This document shows, one piece after another, positions 8,506 through 17,778 of a DNA stretch of 64,000 nt; the first letter of the stretch is position 1; each line of letters opens with the position of its first letter. The DNA is taken from assembly GCF_046299575.1 (NCBI RefSeq), contig NZ_JBKBHX010000007.1, positions 62,001-126,000 of the forward strand, given 5' to 3'. Origin of the DNA: Thermaurantimonas sp046299575. GTDB taxonomy: Bacteria; Bacteroidota; Bacteroidia; Flavobacteriales; Schleiferiaceae. Position numbers and translations under genes: made by a program. Below the pieces are notes generated by a model, which was given only the letters and a program-made list of their open reading frames with translations, had not been told where the DNA came from and made no database searches.

Positions 8506-8529
8506 TTTGTTGGTTTTAATTTCGGGCCG

Positions 8530-8537
8530 CAAAAGTA
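8530..8537 (-). promoter_or_regulatory. -7 promoter box for rplU-rpmA
   Basis: TACTTTTG on the minus strand, a full TAnnTTTG match, 24 bases upstream of the L21 ATG at 8505. It lies inside the spurious N-terminal extension of the open frame and therefore supports the shorter start. Confidence 0.65.
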
Positions 8538-8571
8538 CAATTTTTTTATCATTAATTATCAATTGAGATAC

Positions 8572-8979
8572 TTATGGCAAAATTTTTTTAAGATTTTGAG
8601 AAGATTCTAAAGAACAAATCTCTTTCCTTCCAAACCAAGCAAAGCGCTTTTTTGCTACATATCGATATAAGAACCAATTGATTTTGGTGGGTAAAAGTTT
8701 AAATACCAAAAAAATAGAATATGGAAACCCAAGTGTGCGCAAAATCTCAAATATTGCCATAGGCCCATCAAACCACCTGCCGTGAGAGTACACTTCAACG
8801 TATTGCAATTGATTGGGAGGCTGTGGATTTTGGGCAAGCATTCGGTAGGTTTCGCCTGTCAAAGAAGCTATTCGGAAATAATCTTTCTTATCGGCCCAAA
8901 GAATTACTTTGGATAAAAAGTCACAGAGCACACACTGTGCATCAATAAAAACGATAACCTTCTCCGTATCTTTGTTCAT
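8572..8979 (-). CDS. DCC-family (DUF393) thiol-disulfide oxidoreductase-like protein
   Basis: 135 residues with the family signature: a D-x-x-C-x-x-C site near the N-terminus (DAQCVLC, residues 13-19), then FRIASLTGE, and the C-terminal block YRYVAKKRFAWFGRKEIC. DCC proteins are predicted thioredoxin-fold redox proteins, and no reaction has been established for this branch. The gene is divergent from the metalloprotease, with 19 bases between start codons. The protease promoter box lies inside this coding region. Confidence 0.85.
   Translation of the reverse strand: MNKDTEKVIVFIDAQCVLCDFLSKVILWADKKDYFRIASLTGETYRMLAQNPQPPNQLQYVEVYSHGRWFDGPMAIFEILRTLGFPYSIFLVFKLLPTKINWFLYRYVAKKRFAWFGRKEICSLESSQNLKKILP
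8967..8974 (+). promoter_or_regulatory. -7 promoter box for the metzincin protease
   Basis: TATCTTTG, a full TAnnTTTG match, ends 24 bases before the ATG at 8999. It lies within the first codons of the divergent DCC gene. Confidence 0.55.
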
Positions 8980-8998
8980 TATAAAGTAAACACAATAA

Positions 8999-11206
8999 AT
9001 GATAAAAAAGTTAGCATTCTCAATTTTAGCAGTAAGTTTTGGAATCTTTGCTTTCGCTCAGTCAAACTTATTTGTAAAAGTTGATAAAGAGCTTTACAAA
9101 AGAACAGATGCACAGATTGTGGCTAATCATTTTGAGCTATATGAGTTTGATCGGGCAAAAGTGTTAGAACTTTTTCAATCGACGCCATCATGTGAATTTT
9201 GGGAGAGTTGTGCATTCACCTACATGAATATACCAGCACCTGACGGCAGAGTTTTTACTTTCACATTGGCCCAATCGGGTGTAATGCCACCAGCCATGAT
9301 GGATGAATTTCCTCAGATTCGTGCTATCAGAGGGTATTTTATTAGTGGTGATACTTCTTTGTACCTGAAAGCCGAAATTGGTCCGCGCGGTTTTACAGCT
9401 ATGGTTACTGGCCATCCTGAAGGCAGCTGGTTCATCGATCCGGTGTATCGCAATGAGCCTCAACTTTCGATATGCTACTTCAAAAAAGATTTTATCACCG
9501 ACAAACAAGCGGTTTGTCATTTTTCAGGTACACCCATCGAACGCGATGACGAGTACGAAACGTCTGAAAGAACGCAGAACAATGTAGTAGTGGTGGAGAA
9601 AATCAGAAGAGAATACCGCTTGGCCGTAACTACTACCGGCGAATACAGCCAATTTCACGGAGGTACCATCCCAACAGTGATGAATGCGATAATTACTACT
9701 GTTAATAGAGTGAACAGCGTGTATGAACGGGATATTGCAATTCGCTTGGTCCTTGTTCCAAACAATAGTCAGCTTATTTTTTTAAATCCGGCTACCGATC
9801 CTTTTCAAAACAATAGTGCAAGCCAGCTTTTATCCACCAATCCAAATGTAATAAATAATGCCATTGGTTTTAATGCGTACGATATTGGTCATAATTTTAG
9901 CACAGGTGGGGGAGGTTTAGCTTCTCTAGGATGTGTGTGCCTTACAAATAAGGCTCAAGGAGTAACAGGCAGTTCAGCACCGGTAGGCGATCCGTTTGAC
10001 ATTGACTATGTGGCACATGAAATGGGACATCAATTCGGTGCAAATCATACCCAAAACAACAGTTGCCAGCGCAATGGCAGTACCGCATGGGAACCAGGAA
10101 GTGCTTCAACGATAATGGGATATGCCGGAATATGCCCACCAAATCTGCAGAACAACAGCGATGATTATTTTCACATAGGTTCTATTGGCGAAATGTATAA
10201 CTATGCGATCATTGGCCCCGGAAATTCATGTGCTAATAAGATCACTACCCCAAACAACGCACCGGTAATAGATAGCATTCGCCTGCCTAATACCACCATA
10301 CCAAAGGAAACACCTTTTCGTCTTGATGGATTTGCTTCCGATCCTGATGGCAATCCAATCACCTACACTTGGGAGCAATTTGATACCGGCCCCTCAGGTG
10401 CACCTACTAGCCCTAGTGGCAACGCGCCTATTTTCAGAAGCTTCAGTCCGGTGAATACCGGTACGCGATTCTTGCCTCGTTATACATCTATTCTCACGGG
10501 TGTAAATGTTATTGGAGAGATTTTGCCAACCTATGCTCGTAACCTTCGCTTTAGGCTTACTGTGCGCGATGGTTCAGCTGTGAGCTATCGACAAATTCAG
10601 CTGGCAGTTGATGGAAATGCTGGCCCTTTTACAGTCACATATCCCACTCAGGGTGCCCAGCTTCGTTCAGGTACCATCACACGCATCATATGGAATGTAG
10701 CTGGTACCGACGCAGGAAACATCAATTGTAAAGAAGTGGACATTTATTTAAGTACTGACAATGGACAAACTTGGGCGCACTACCTCGGTCGCCGGCCGAA
10801 TAACGGTGAGGCTTTGGTCATCATTCCTCCAGGTTTAAATACCTCTATTGCGCGTTTTAGAATTGATGGGGTAAATCAGTTATTTTTCGCTGTATCAAGA
10901 TTTGTAACACTAACACCAGCCGTGCTTTCTGCCGATGAACAGAGTTCATTGTCTTCTGCTTCAGTCCATCCTAATCCGGTATCGGGAGGTCAAAGAGCCT
11001 ACTTGACCTTTGAAAAACTGCTGCCAGGCAATGTTGATATCCAGATTCTTACGATGGAGGGTAAAATTTTGTACAGTCAAAAGCACGCTCTGCAAGTAGG
11101 TCTGCGGTCGATTGATCTTTCAACAGAATCGCTCAAGACTGGTATGTACTTGATTCGCCTTAATGCTGATGAAGGCAGTAAAACCTTTAAGTGGATCGTA
11201 CAGTAA
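8999..11206 (+). CDS. Secreted reprolysin-like metzincin protease with T9SS sorting domain
   Basis: 735 residues. A signal peptide ends near residue 20 (FAFAQ) and a propeptide-like region follows. The metzincin catalytic domain (about 200-410) has the zinc site HEMGHQFGANH (H340, E341, H344, H350) and the Met-turn around M373 (TIMGYAG). Next comes an Ig/cadherin-like region (about 425-540, DPDGNPITYTWEQ). The last 80 residues are a type A T9SS sorting domain (HPNPVSGG to KTGMYLIRLNADEGSKTFKWIVQ). The protein should cross the outer membrane through the type IX system and act outside the cell. Substrate unknown. Confidence 0.9.
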   Translation: MIKKLAFSILAVSFGIFAFAQSNLFVKVDKELYKRTDAQIVANHFELYEFDRAKVLELFQSTPSCEFWESCAFTYMNIPAPDGRVFTFTLAQSGVMPPAMMDEFPQIRAIRGYFISGDTSLYLKAEIGPRGFTAMVTGHPEGSWFIDPVYRNEPQLSICYFKKDFITDKQAVCHFSGTPIERDDEYETSERTQNNVVVVEKIRREYRLAVTTTGEYSQFHGGTIPTVMNAIITTVNRVNSVYERDIAIRLVLVPNNSQLIFLNPATDPFQNNSASQLLSTNPNVINNAIGFNAYDIGHNFSTGGGGLASLGCVCLTNKAQGVTGSSAPVGDPFDIDYVAHEMGHQFGANHTQNNSCQRNGSTAWEPGSASTIMGYAGICPPNLQNNSDDYFHIGSIGEMYNYAIIGPGNSCANKITTPNNAPVIDSIRLPNTTIPKETPFRLDGFASDPDGNPITYTWEQFDTGPSGAPTSPSGNAPIFRSFSPVNTGTRFLPRYTSILTGVNVIGEILPTYARNLRFRLTVRDGSAVSYRQIQLAVDGNAGPFTVTYPTQGAQLRSGTITRIIWNVAGTDAGNINCKEVDIYLSTDNGQTWAHYLGRRPNNGEALVIIPPGLNTSIARFRIDGVNQLFFAVSRFVTLTPAVLSADEQSSLSSASVHPNPVSGGQRAYLTFEKLLPGNVDIQILTMEGKILYSQKHALQVGLRSIDLSTESLKTGMYLIRLNADEGSKTFKWIVQ

Positions 11207-11215
11207 TCTTTAAAC

Positions 11216-11977
11216 TCACTGATAATAGGGAGAGATTCGCTTAAGAATCATCTCCCTTTTTCTACTCGAAATTGAAATAATACTTCCGTCCGACATTTCT
11301 ACGAATCCCCCGCTGTAAGGCAGATATTTCTTAATGTGTTCACAATTGCAGATATACGATTTATGTACGCGCATCATTTTCGAATTCTGAAGCATGGCGT
11401 CGTAAAAACGTATAGGGCGGGTCGATTCAATTTTTTCTCCATTAGCCTTAACTACCAATGTGTGTGCTTTATATGTCTCTATCCATAGAATGTCGTTGAT
11501 GTTCAGAAATTCTACACCATCGTTAGTATAAATCGGAATACGCTCGTTTTGATAAACGACATGTTGAGTGTGGGTAAGCGGTTGTGTAAACTCCTGAAGC
11601 TTTTTGGATTGCACTTTCTTCACCTTTTCAAGTGCAGCCTGTAGCTCATCTACATTTACAGGTTTGAGTAAGTAGTCAATAGCATTTACTTTAAAAGCTT
11701 TAACTGCATACTCGTCATAGGCGGTAATAAAAATGATAGCCGGTTCGTATTCTTCGAATTCAAGTTGTAATTCATTTACCAATTCAAAACCGCTTTCATC
11801 GTTGAGATGTATATCGAGCAAAATAGCATCTGGCCTTTGGCTGTCGATTACTTTAAGTGCATCATCGATGTTAGTAGCAGTGCCTACCACCACTGTATCT
11901 GGGCAAAACATTTCAATTTTCGACCTTAGTGATTCAATGATGGTGTTTTCGTCATCTACCAATACTACTTTTAGCAT
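11216..11977 (-). CDS. LytTR-family response regulator
   Basis: 253 residues. The receiver domain (1-120) has D8-D9, phosphoacceptor D55 (ILLDIHL) and K107 in LLKPVN. The LytTR DNA-binding domain (about 150-250) shows ILWIETYKAHTLV and MRVHKSYICN. It is the cognate partner of the LytS-type kinase immediately upstream, whose stop overlaps this start by 7 bases. Target genes are not evident; candidates include the divergent PorV-like gene upstream of the kinase. Confidence 0.93.
   Translation of the reverse strand: MLKVVLVDDENTIIESLRSKIEMFCPDTVVVGTATNIDDALKVIDSQRPDAILLDIHLNDESGFELVNELQLEFEEYEPAIIFITAYDEYAVKAFKVNAIDYLLKPVNVDELQAALEKVKKVQSKKLQEFTQPLTHTQHVVYQNERIPIYTNDGVEFLNINDILWIETYKAHTLVVKANGEKIESTRPIRFYDAMLQNSKMMRVHKSYICNCEHIKKYLPYSGGFVEMSDGSIISISSRKREMILKRISPYYQ
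11228..11261 (+). terminator. Plus-strand intrinsic terminator inside the convergent LytTR gene
   Basis: Arm gggagagattc (11228-11238) pairs with gaatcatctccc (11245-11256) with a single bulged A, followed by five T. It sits 21 bases after the metzincin stop, within the last codons of the convergent regulator, so one DNA stretch encodes protein on one strand and probably ends transcription on the other. Confidence 0.65.
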
Positions 11978-14835
11978 ACTTCTGTATTTTTAAGAATGGG
12001 CAAAGTCATTCGAACTCGAGTACCCGAAGGTACACCAAAGTCATCAAACAAGTCTTCGATCGAAATTAAAAATGTTTTATTGTGGGTTTGGCTCAATATT
12101 TTTAGCCTTTGTGCATTGATATTTAGTGCCATTGATTTTGATTTTACGTCATTTTTTACTGAAAATTCGGAAGATTTTGACCGACCGACGCCATTGTCGT
12201 CTATCAGCACTTCGAGTTCATTGTTGTTTTCGTTGATTGTAAAAATTATTTTTATAAGACCTTTTCTGTCCTTTAGAGGGCGTATGCCATGTATGATTGC
12301 GTTTTCTACATGAGGTTGAATTATCATTGAAGGAATTAAAAGCTGATCAATTTCTACGTTCTCCGGAAAAATGTGTATTTGATAATCAAATTCGTTATTG
12401 GCGCGCATTCTTTCTAAATCGAGGTAATAATACAAAATTTCCTTTTCCCTTTTTAGAGAGTGAAATCCTTTGTCGCTGCCTTCTAAAATCAGACGCATCA
12501 ATCGCGTGAAATTGTTTAAATGTCTGATAGCAGACACTTTATCTGATTTTAAAATAAAACCTTCAATTGACTCCAATGAATTATAAAGAAAATGAGGGTT
12601 CATTTGCAATCGAAGTGCACGAGTTTCAGTCTCGAGAAGCGTTTCTTTTAGTCTTACCTTTTCGCGGAGTTGATTAGTTCGCCATTTGACAAAAGCAACA
12701 GAACCACTGATTAAAAACACTAATGTGCCGGTCACGACCCACCATCTTTGCCAAAGAGGTGATGCTATGGTAAAATGAATTACATTACGATCAACTACTG
12801 TATTTTCTGGTGAAATAAGTTCATAAATCAATGTGTAATTTGCTGGATAAATGTTTGCCAAATAAAGTTCTGGAAGCGATGAATCGATTGTGTCATTTTT
12901 AAATCTATTCGATGTTAAAATATATCTGTATCTGTATTCTTTTTCTGTGAAAATATCTGAGGGAGTTGAAAAGTAAAAATGAAGTGTATTTTCGTTGCTA
13001 TTAAGAAATATATTTTCTGATAAATTGCGATCGTTTCCATTAACCATTGTACGAAATAAAAGAATTTTAGGATTAGAGTAATTTGAGAATATTTTATTCG
13101 AAATTTTCAAAATAGAATTTGTAGAAATAGCATATATTTCAGATTGGTATTCGAAAAAGTCTAAAATTTGATTTACCCCATTTATCCAATTGAAGTAGTT
13201 GAGTGTTATTAAATTTATTTTATTATTTTCGATGTAAGCCATTTGAATTTTATCGCCTAAGATTATAAGTGTATCTTCACCTAAATTTCTAACCTTTAAA
13301 ATGTTATCTATCCGTATGGATGTTGAATAAAATGTAGTTTGAATTGTATCTTTAAAAACTTTTATAGTCCCATCATCAAGTAACCAAATTTTTCTTGATT
13401 TATCTCCATTGAATATCAATGCATTTGGCGAGATTTTAAAAGTTCTGATTAAACTTAATTCTGAATTTTTGAAACTATAGAATTCAAGTGTATTATCTGT
13501 TTGTATCCATATTCTGTGAGTATCTGTCCAATGGTGTGATAGTATGGTTCTGTCTAAATCAATTTTTCGCTCTTCTTTTTCGCAGTGCAATGAGATAGCT
13601 GAATGACTTATGTAACTCAAACAACCTGCAGGATACTCACTAGCACTTCCAATATATTTTCCTTGCAGGGATGGATATGGCATTGCATTTCTTTTGTAAA
13701 ATGGGATTAAACCATTTTCAGTATTAAATAAAATATCCTTTTTATCCTTTAAAATCTGTAGGACAAGACCATTTTTTGTATTAAAAGGAATTTCACGAAC
13801 TTCATTTGACGATAAATCGACAAGTATAATAGAAGTTCCTGCAGATATGAACAATTGATGATTGATGATTTTTAAATCATATACTTTACTTATTCGGTCT
13901 TTGGAAAATTCGAATACTCGCTCTACTGATGGATATAAATAACACTTCACTCTATTGCCTTCAGAAATCCAGAGTTCTCCATTATCGAGCAAGGAAAATT
14001 TATTTGTCTCTGCAGGAATAGAAATATATTTTACCCTATTACTCGCATCAAGAGAAAGAAGTTTATCTTCATCAATTCGGCATAAAAGATATTGATCATT
14101 CTTTACAAGATTTTTTACGAAATTTAATTTTTTTTTCGTTCGAATAATTGTTTTTATAGTTTTTTTAATTTTAATGATGGAAACATCTGAGAAGATATAT
14201 AATGCATCTGACAATGATCCGATATTAAGAATTTTTAAAGTGTCGACATAAAAAGCTTCAAGGATGTTGTCTTTTACTTGATAAAGGCAGGTATCGTCTT
14301 TAGCAACGATTATTCGCTGATTCCATTTGGTAATTTTCGCCGGAGAGGTAAGTTTTATTTCATTTATAAGTTGTACTTTTTCACTCTTTTCAAAAATCCA
14401 TAATTTATCATCATTTGTTAATACATAAATTCCTCTTGCATTTGAAAGTATTTTTCGCACTTTACTCTTTGATGGAAAGCTGTATAAAAGATGGAAGGTA
14501 TTAGATTTTGTGGAAAAAAAATACATTTCATTTTCAGAACCAACGAGTATTGAGTCATCGTTTACAACGCAAAGTGTTGAAATAAATGGGTAGCGAAGCC
14601 CCTCTGGCAAGCCATAATAATAAAATCTGCCTTGCTGGAAATGAACTAAGCCATTACCTTCTGTAGCGAAATACCTATCGGTGCCATTTAAAATTACGAC
14701 ATCGTTAATCAGAGGATTGTAAAGACCATTTTCTATTCCAAAAGATTGAAAAATCAAGGGTAATTCTGTTACTTGAGCTTTTGAATGAATGTAGAAAAAA
14801 GTCGTAAGTAGAATCAAACAACATCGAATTTGCAT
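11971..14835 (-). CDS. LytS-type sensor histidine kinase with periplasmic propeller
   Basis: About 954 residues from the ATG at 14835. A signal peptide or first helix (MQIRCCLILLTTFFYIHSKAQ) is followed by a roughly 650-residue propeller-like sensor region and a Y_Y_Y-like Ig domain. A transmembrane helix (WWVVTGTLVFLISGSVAFV) leads to a His_kinase/HATPase module with phospho-acceptor H748 in QMNPHFLYNSLE. The open frame continues 35 codons upstream, but that part lacks a signal peptide and would overlap the divergent gene at 14887. The kinase is paired with the LytTR regulator. The sensor half is noticeably AT-rich. The ligand is unknown. Confidence 0.88.
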   Translation of the reverse strand: MQIRCCLILLTTFFYIHSKAQVTELPLIFQSFGIENGLYNPLINDVVILNGTDRYFATEGNGLVHFQQGRFYYYGLPEGLRYPFISTLCVVNDDSILVGSENEMYFFSTKSNTFHLLYSFPSKSKVRKILSNARGIYVLTNDDKLWIFEKSEKVQLINEIKLTSPAKITKWNQRIIVAKDDTCLYQVKDNILEAFYVDTLKILNIGSLSDALYIFSDVSIIKIKKTIKTIIRTKKKLNFVKNLVKNDQYLLCRIDEDKLLSLDASNRVKYISIPAETNKFSLLDNGELWISEGNRVKCYLYPSVERVFEFSKDRISKVYDLKIINHQLFISAGTSIILVDLSSNEVREIPFNTKNGLVLQILKDKKDILFNTENGLIPFYKRNAMPYPSLQGKYIGSASEYPAGCLSYISHSAISLHCEKEERKIDLDRTILSHHWTDTHRIWIQTDNTLEFYSFKNSELSLIRTFKISPNALIFNGDKSRKIWLLDDGTIKVFKDTIQTTFYSTSIRIDNILKVRNLGEDTLIILGDKIQMAYIENNKINLITLNYFNWINGVNQILDFFEYQSEIYAISTNSILKISNKIFSNYSNPKILLFRTMVNGNDRNLSENIFLNSNENTLHFYFSTPSDIFTEKEYRYRYILTSNRFKNDTIDSSLPELYLANIYPANYTLIYELISPENTVVDRNVIHFTIASPLWQRWWVVTGTLVFLISGSVAFVKWRTNQLREKVRLKETLLETETRALRLQMNPHFLYNSLESIEGFILKSDKVSAIRHLNNFTRLMRLILEGSDKGFHSLKREKEILYYYLDLERMRANNEFDYQIHIFPENVEIDQLLIPSMIIQPHVENAIIHGIRPLKDRKGLIKIIFTINENNNELEVLIDDNGVGRSKSSEFSVKNDVKSKSMALNINAQRLKILSQTHNKTFLISIEDLFDDFGVPSGTRVRMTLPILKNTEVC

Positions 14836-14886
14836 GTATATATGAGTTGCAAGTGGTAAAATTGCATCGAAATATACTTCCTTCGA

Positions 14887-15714
14887 ATGCTTAAAAAGCA
14901 GCTTTTTTTCTGGTATTCCTTCGCTGTATTTTTTTTTCAAAGTTTATGTGTGTCCTCACAAACCATCTATTCTCTAAGCGGAATGCGCTCCTTAGGATTG
15001 GCTGGTGTAAGTTCCGTACTGGTAGATGGTTTTTCGGTTATCAACAATTCAGCGGGGCTTGCTTACTTGTCACAATCCTCAGTGGCTGTTTCAGTTCAAA
15101 ATCGCTTTGGAATAAATGATTTAAATATTTTTCACCTTTCAGGTCAATATCGATTAAGGGGTGATCAGGCCATTGGTCTAGCATTAGCCTCTACTGGCAT
15201 TGAAGGTTTTAGGGAAAATCATGTAACAGCCGGATATGGACTTAAACTCATGAATGCCTTTTCGATAGGGGTTAAACTCAATCTCACAAACTATCACCTA
15301 GCAGAGCGAGGTAATTTATTTCGAGCTCATGCGGATCTTGGGGCGATGTACCAGGTAAACAATCGCTTAAAGCTGGGACTGGTTTTTTTCAATCCTTTTC
15401 AGATTCTTCGCATCCGCGAATACGACGAATATTTCCCAACCGGAGTTTCCTTTGGCGCCTCTTATATGGCGGGCAACGGTTTGGGATTGTTTGGTGAAGT
15501 AAGTAAGACTGAACTATTGCCCGCACAATTCAAAACCGGTATCGAATGGCATTGGATGGAGCGGATTTGGCTGAGAACCGGATATTCGCACACTAACTCT
15601 TCTTACAGTCTGGGAGTAGGCATACATTGGAATAATTTTACAGCTAATTTTTCCTTTGTTCATATGGCTCTGCCGGGAGGTGTTTCTGGTGCTGATTTCG
15701 CGTATTCATGGTAA
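14887..15714 (+). CDS. PorV/PorQ-like outer-membrane protein
   Basis: 275 residues. A signal peptide ends near residue 24 (CVSSQ). The start of the mature part, SLSGMRSLGLAGVSSVLVDGFSVINNSAGLAYL, is the typical N-terminus of the PorV/PorQ (FadL-like) barrel family that includes T9SS accessory proteins. The remainder is alternating amphipathic beta-strand. The last 7 bases overlap the start of the next gene (ATGGTAA), so the two are translated together. Whether it serves type IX secretion or its partner gene cannot be decided from sequence. Confidence 0.75.
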   Translation: MLKKQLFFWYSFAVFFFQSLCVSSQTIYSLSGMRSLGLAGVSSVLVDGFSVINNSAGLAYLSQSSVAVSVQNRFGINDLNIFHLSGQYRLRGDQAIGLALASTGIEGFRENHVTAGYGLKLMNAFSIGVKLNLTNYHLAERGNLFRAHADLGAMYQVNNRLKLGLVFFNPFQILRIREYDEYFPTGVSFGASYMAGNGLGLFGEVSKTELLPAQFKTGIEWHWMERIWLRTGYSHTNSSYSLGVGIHWNNFTANFSFVHMALPGGVSGADFAYSW

Positions 15715-17774
15715 AGAGAATCTTTCTTTTTTTCTTGTTTTTTACCCTACATTACACTTTAGCTCAGGTAGAGCTCAATGAGCTGGAACAAGAAACAGAG
15801 GCCATTGCAGAACAATTAGGCGATGACGCTGATTTGATTCAATTGGCTGAAAATCTTGACTATTATCGTGAAAACAAGATCAATCTCAACACAGCTACGA
15901 AAGAAGTACTGGCGCAACTAGGCTTTCTGAATGCTTTTCAGATTTACAATTTGTTGGAACATCGACGAAAATATGGCCGAATTGTTACTTTTTATGAATT
16001 AGAGTATTTAAATGGATTTGATGCTTCAGTGCTTCAGAAGTTAGAACTATTCACCTATTTAGGATCCACAGAAAGCAGAAAACACTCTTTGAAGGATTAT
16101 CTGACAAAGGGCAGGCACCTTACGTTCGTGCGAGCTCAGTGGGGTTTAGAGGAGAGAAAAGGTTTTGAGCTCAGACGGAGATTACTGGCCGGTGATTCCA
16201 CTGTTACAAACTATTATGTTGGCGATCCATATCGTACCTTCATTAGGCACAGATATGTGTATGCCAATCAATTCAGCATAGGATTAACAGGTGAAAAAGA
16301 TGCCGGAGAGCCATTTGTGTGGGAACCAGGCCAGCGAGGTTTTGACTTTTACAGCGGTCATATCGCTCTAATGCGACAAAAGAGACTGAAGACTTTCATT
16401 TTTGGCGATTATCAGATTCAATTCGGTCAGGGATTAGTACTCTGGAGTTCACTGGCTTTTAGAAAATCGCCTGCAGTGCTTAATATTCAACGATTCGGGC
16501 GGGGCTTTATTCCCTACAACGGTTTGGACGAAAATCGATTCTTCAGAGGGGCAGCTGCTACATATTCCTTTGGAAAAGTTGACCTTTCGGTTTTTTATTC
16601 GAATAAAAGAATGTCTTCAGCTCTTTCAACGATTGAAGATGAAGAATCTGGTGAGACCTATGACGAGGCAGGTTCAATTCGCCTTTCAGGTTTACATCGC
16701 ACTCCCACTGAGCGAGCTGCTAGAAATACACTTTCACTTGAAAGCTATGGTGCCCATTTAACAACTGACTTTAGCTCTGTGCGATTGGGTGGTACAGTGG
16801 TAGAGCATCGATTCAATCCGCCTTTGGCAAGCTCTACCCAACTTTATCAAAAGTATAATTTACGAGGTTCATCCGTCCGAAATGCATCGATCGACTACCA
16901 GATTCTTTTGCCCTCTGTTCATCTTTTCGGTGAGGTTGCCACCAATTCTTTTGGAGGAATTGCCATGACACATGGTGCATACCTAAGCGCAGGCAGTAAA
17001 TTCACCTATGCGCTCTTGTATCGACATTTTCAGAAGGAATATGCAGCCCTTTTTAACGCCTCATTTGCTGAGGGTACTGGAAAAGATGCGGAACGAGGTT
17101 TCTACACAGGTTTTCGCTGGGAGGCAGCTCCTCGTCTTTTCGTTAACGCTTATGCTGACCTTTATCAATTTGATTGGCCTCGTTACGATGTGAATCAACC
17201 CAGCCGTGGAAGGGATGTTTTTGTTCAATCTGAATATATAGCCAGCAGAAGATACAACTTTTATATTCGCGTGCGAAGCGAAAACCGCCTGGTGAATGGT
17301 CCTGATGAATTTGTCGTTCGCCCGACGGCCGATGAGCGCAGAAGCGGTTTTCGATTTCATCAAAACATTTTGCCTTCCAGGAATTTTTCGCTTGCTTCAC
17401 GAATAGAATACTCTTATTTTGAGTCGTATAGTGGGGTGAGCACCGGTTGGTTATTGTTTCAGGATTTTCGCTATTTACCTTCGAATTTTCCCATAAAATG
17501 GACTTACAGGCTTGCTGTGTATGACACGGATGATTACAACAGCCGCATTTATGCCTTTGAAAATGATGTTCTATATTCTTTTTCTATACCTGCGTTGTAT
17601 GACAGAGGTATTCGGAGCTATTTGTTGGTGGAATACACCTACGGTCGGGCTACCTTTTGGTTGCGCTACGCTGTAACAAGGTTCAGTGACAAGTATGTAA
17701 TAAGCTCCGGACTTCAGGAAATCAACGGCAACCGCTCGTCGGAGATTAAATTGCAATGCAGAATAAAGCTCTGA
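15708..17774 (+). CDS. Exported helix-hairpin-helix protein with outer-membrane barrel-like region
   Basis: 688 residues. The signal peptide ends near residue 19 (YTLAQ). An acidic stretch precedes tandem ComEA-type helix-hairpin-helix segments (about 55-120, KINLNTATKEVLAQLG and RIVTFYELEYLNGFDASVLQKL). The next 560 residues have the aromatic, alternating strand pattern of a large outer-membrane barrel. HhH domains normally bind DNA backbone, but here the domain is exported. Overlap with the PorV/PorQ-like gene suggests the two proteins work together. The role is unknown; DNA binding at the surface or periplasm is one possibility. Confidence 0.78.
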   Translation: MVKRIFLFFLFFTLHYTLAQVELNELEQETEAIAEQLGDDADLIQLAENLDYYRENKINLNTATKEVLAQLGFLNAFQIYNLLEHRRKYGRIVTFYELEYLNGFDASVLQKLELFTYLGSTESRKHSLKDYLTKGRHLTFVRAQWGLEERKGFELRRRLLAGDSTVTNYYVGDPYRTFIRHRYVYANQFSIGLTGEKDAGEPFVWEPGQRGFDFYSGHIALMRQKRLKTFIFGDYQIQFGQGLVLWSSLAFRKSPAVLNIQRFGRGFIPYNGLDENRFFRGAAATYSFGKVDLSVFYSNKRMSSALSTIEDEESGETYDEAGSIRLSGLHRTPTERAARNTLSLESYGAHLTTDFSSVRLGGTVVEHRFNPPLASSTQLYQKYNLRGSSVRNASIDYQILLPSVHLFGEVATNSFGGIAMTHGAYLSAGSKFTYALLYRHFQKEYAALFNASFAEGTGKDAERGFYTGFRWEAAPRLFVNAYADLYQFDWPRYDVNQPSRGRDVFVQSEYIASRRYNFYIRVRSENRLVNGPDEFVVRPTADERRSGFRFHQNILPSRNFSLASRIEYSYFESYSGVSTGWLLFQDFRYLPSNFPIKWTYRLAVYDTDDYNSRIYAFENDVLYSFSIPALYDRGIRSYLLVEYTYGRATFWLRYAVTRFSDKYVISSGLQEINGNRSSEIKLQCRIKL

Positions 17775-17778
17775 GATA

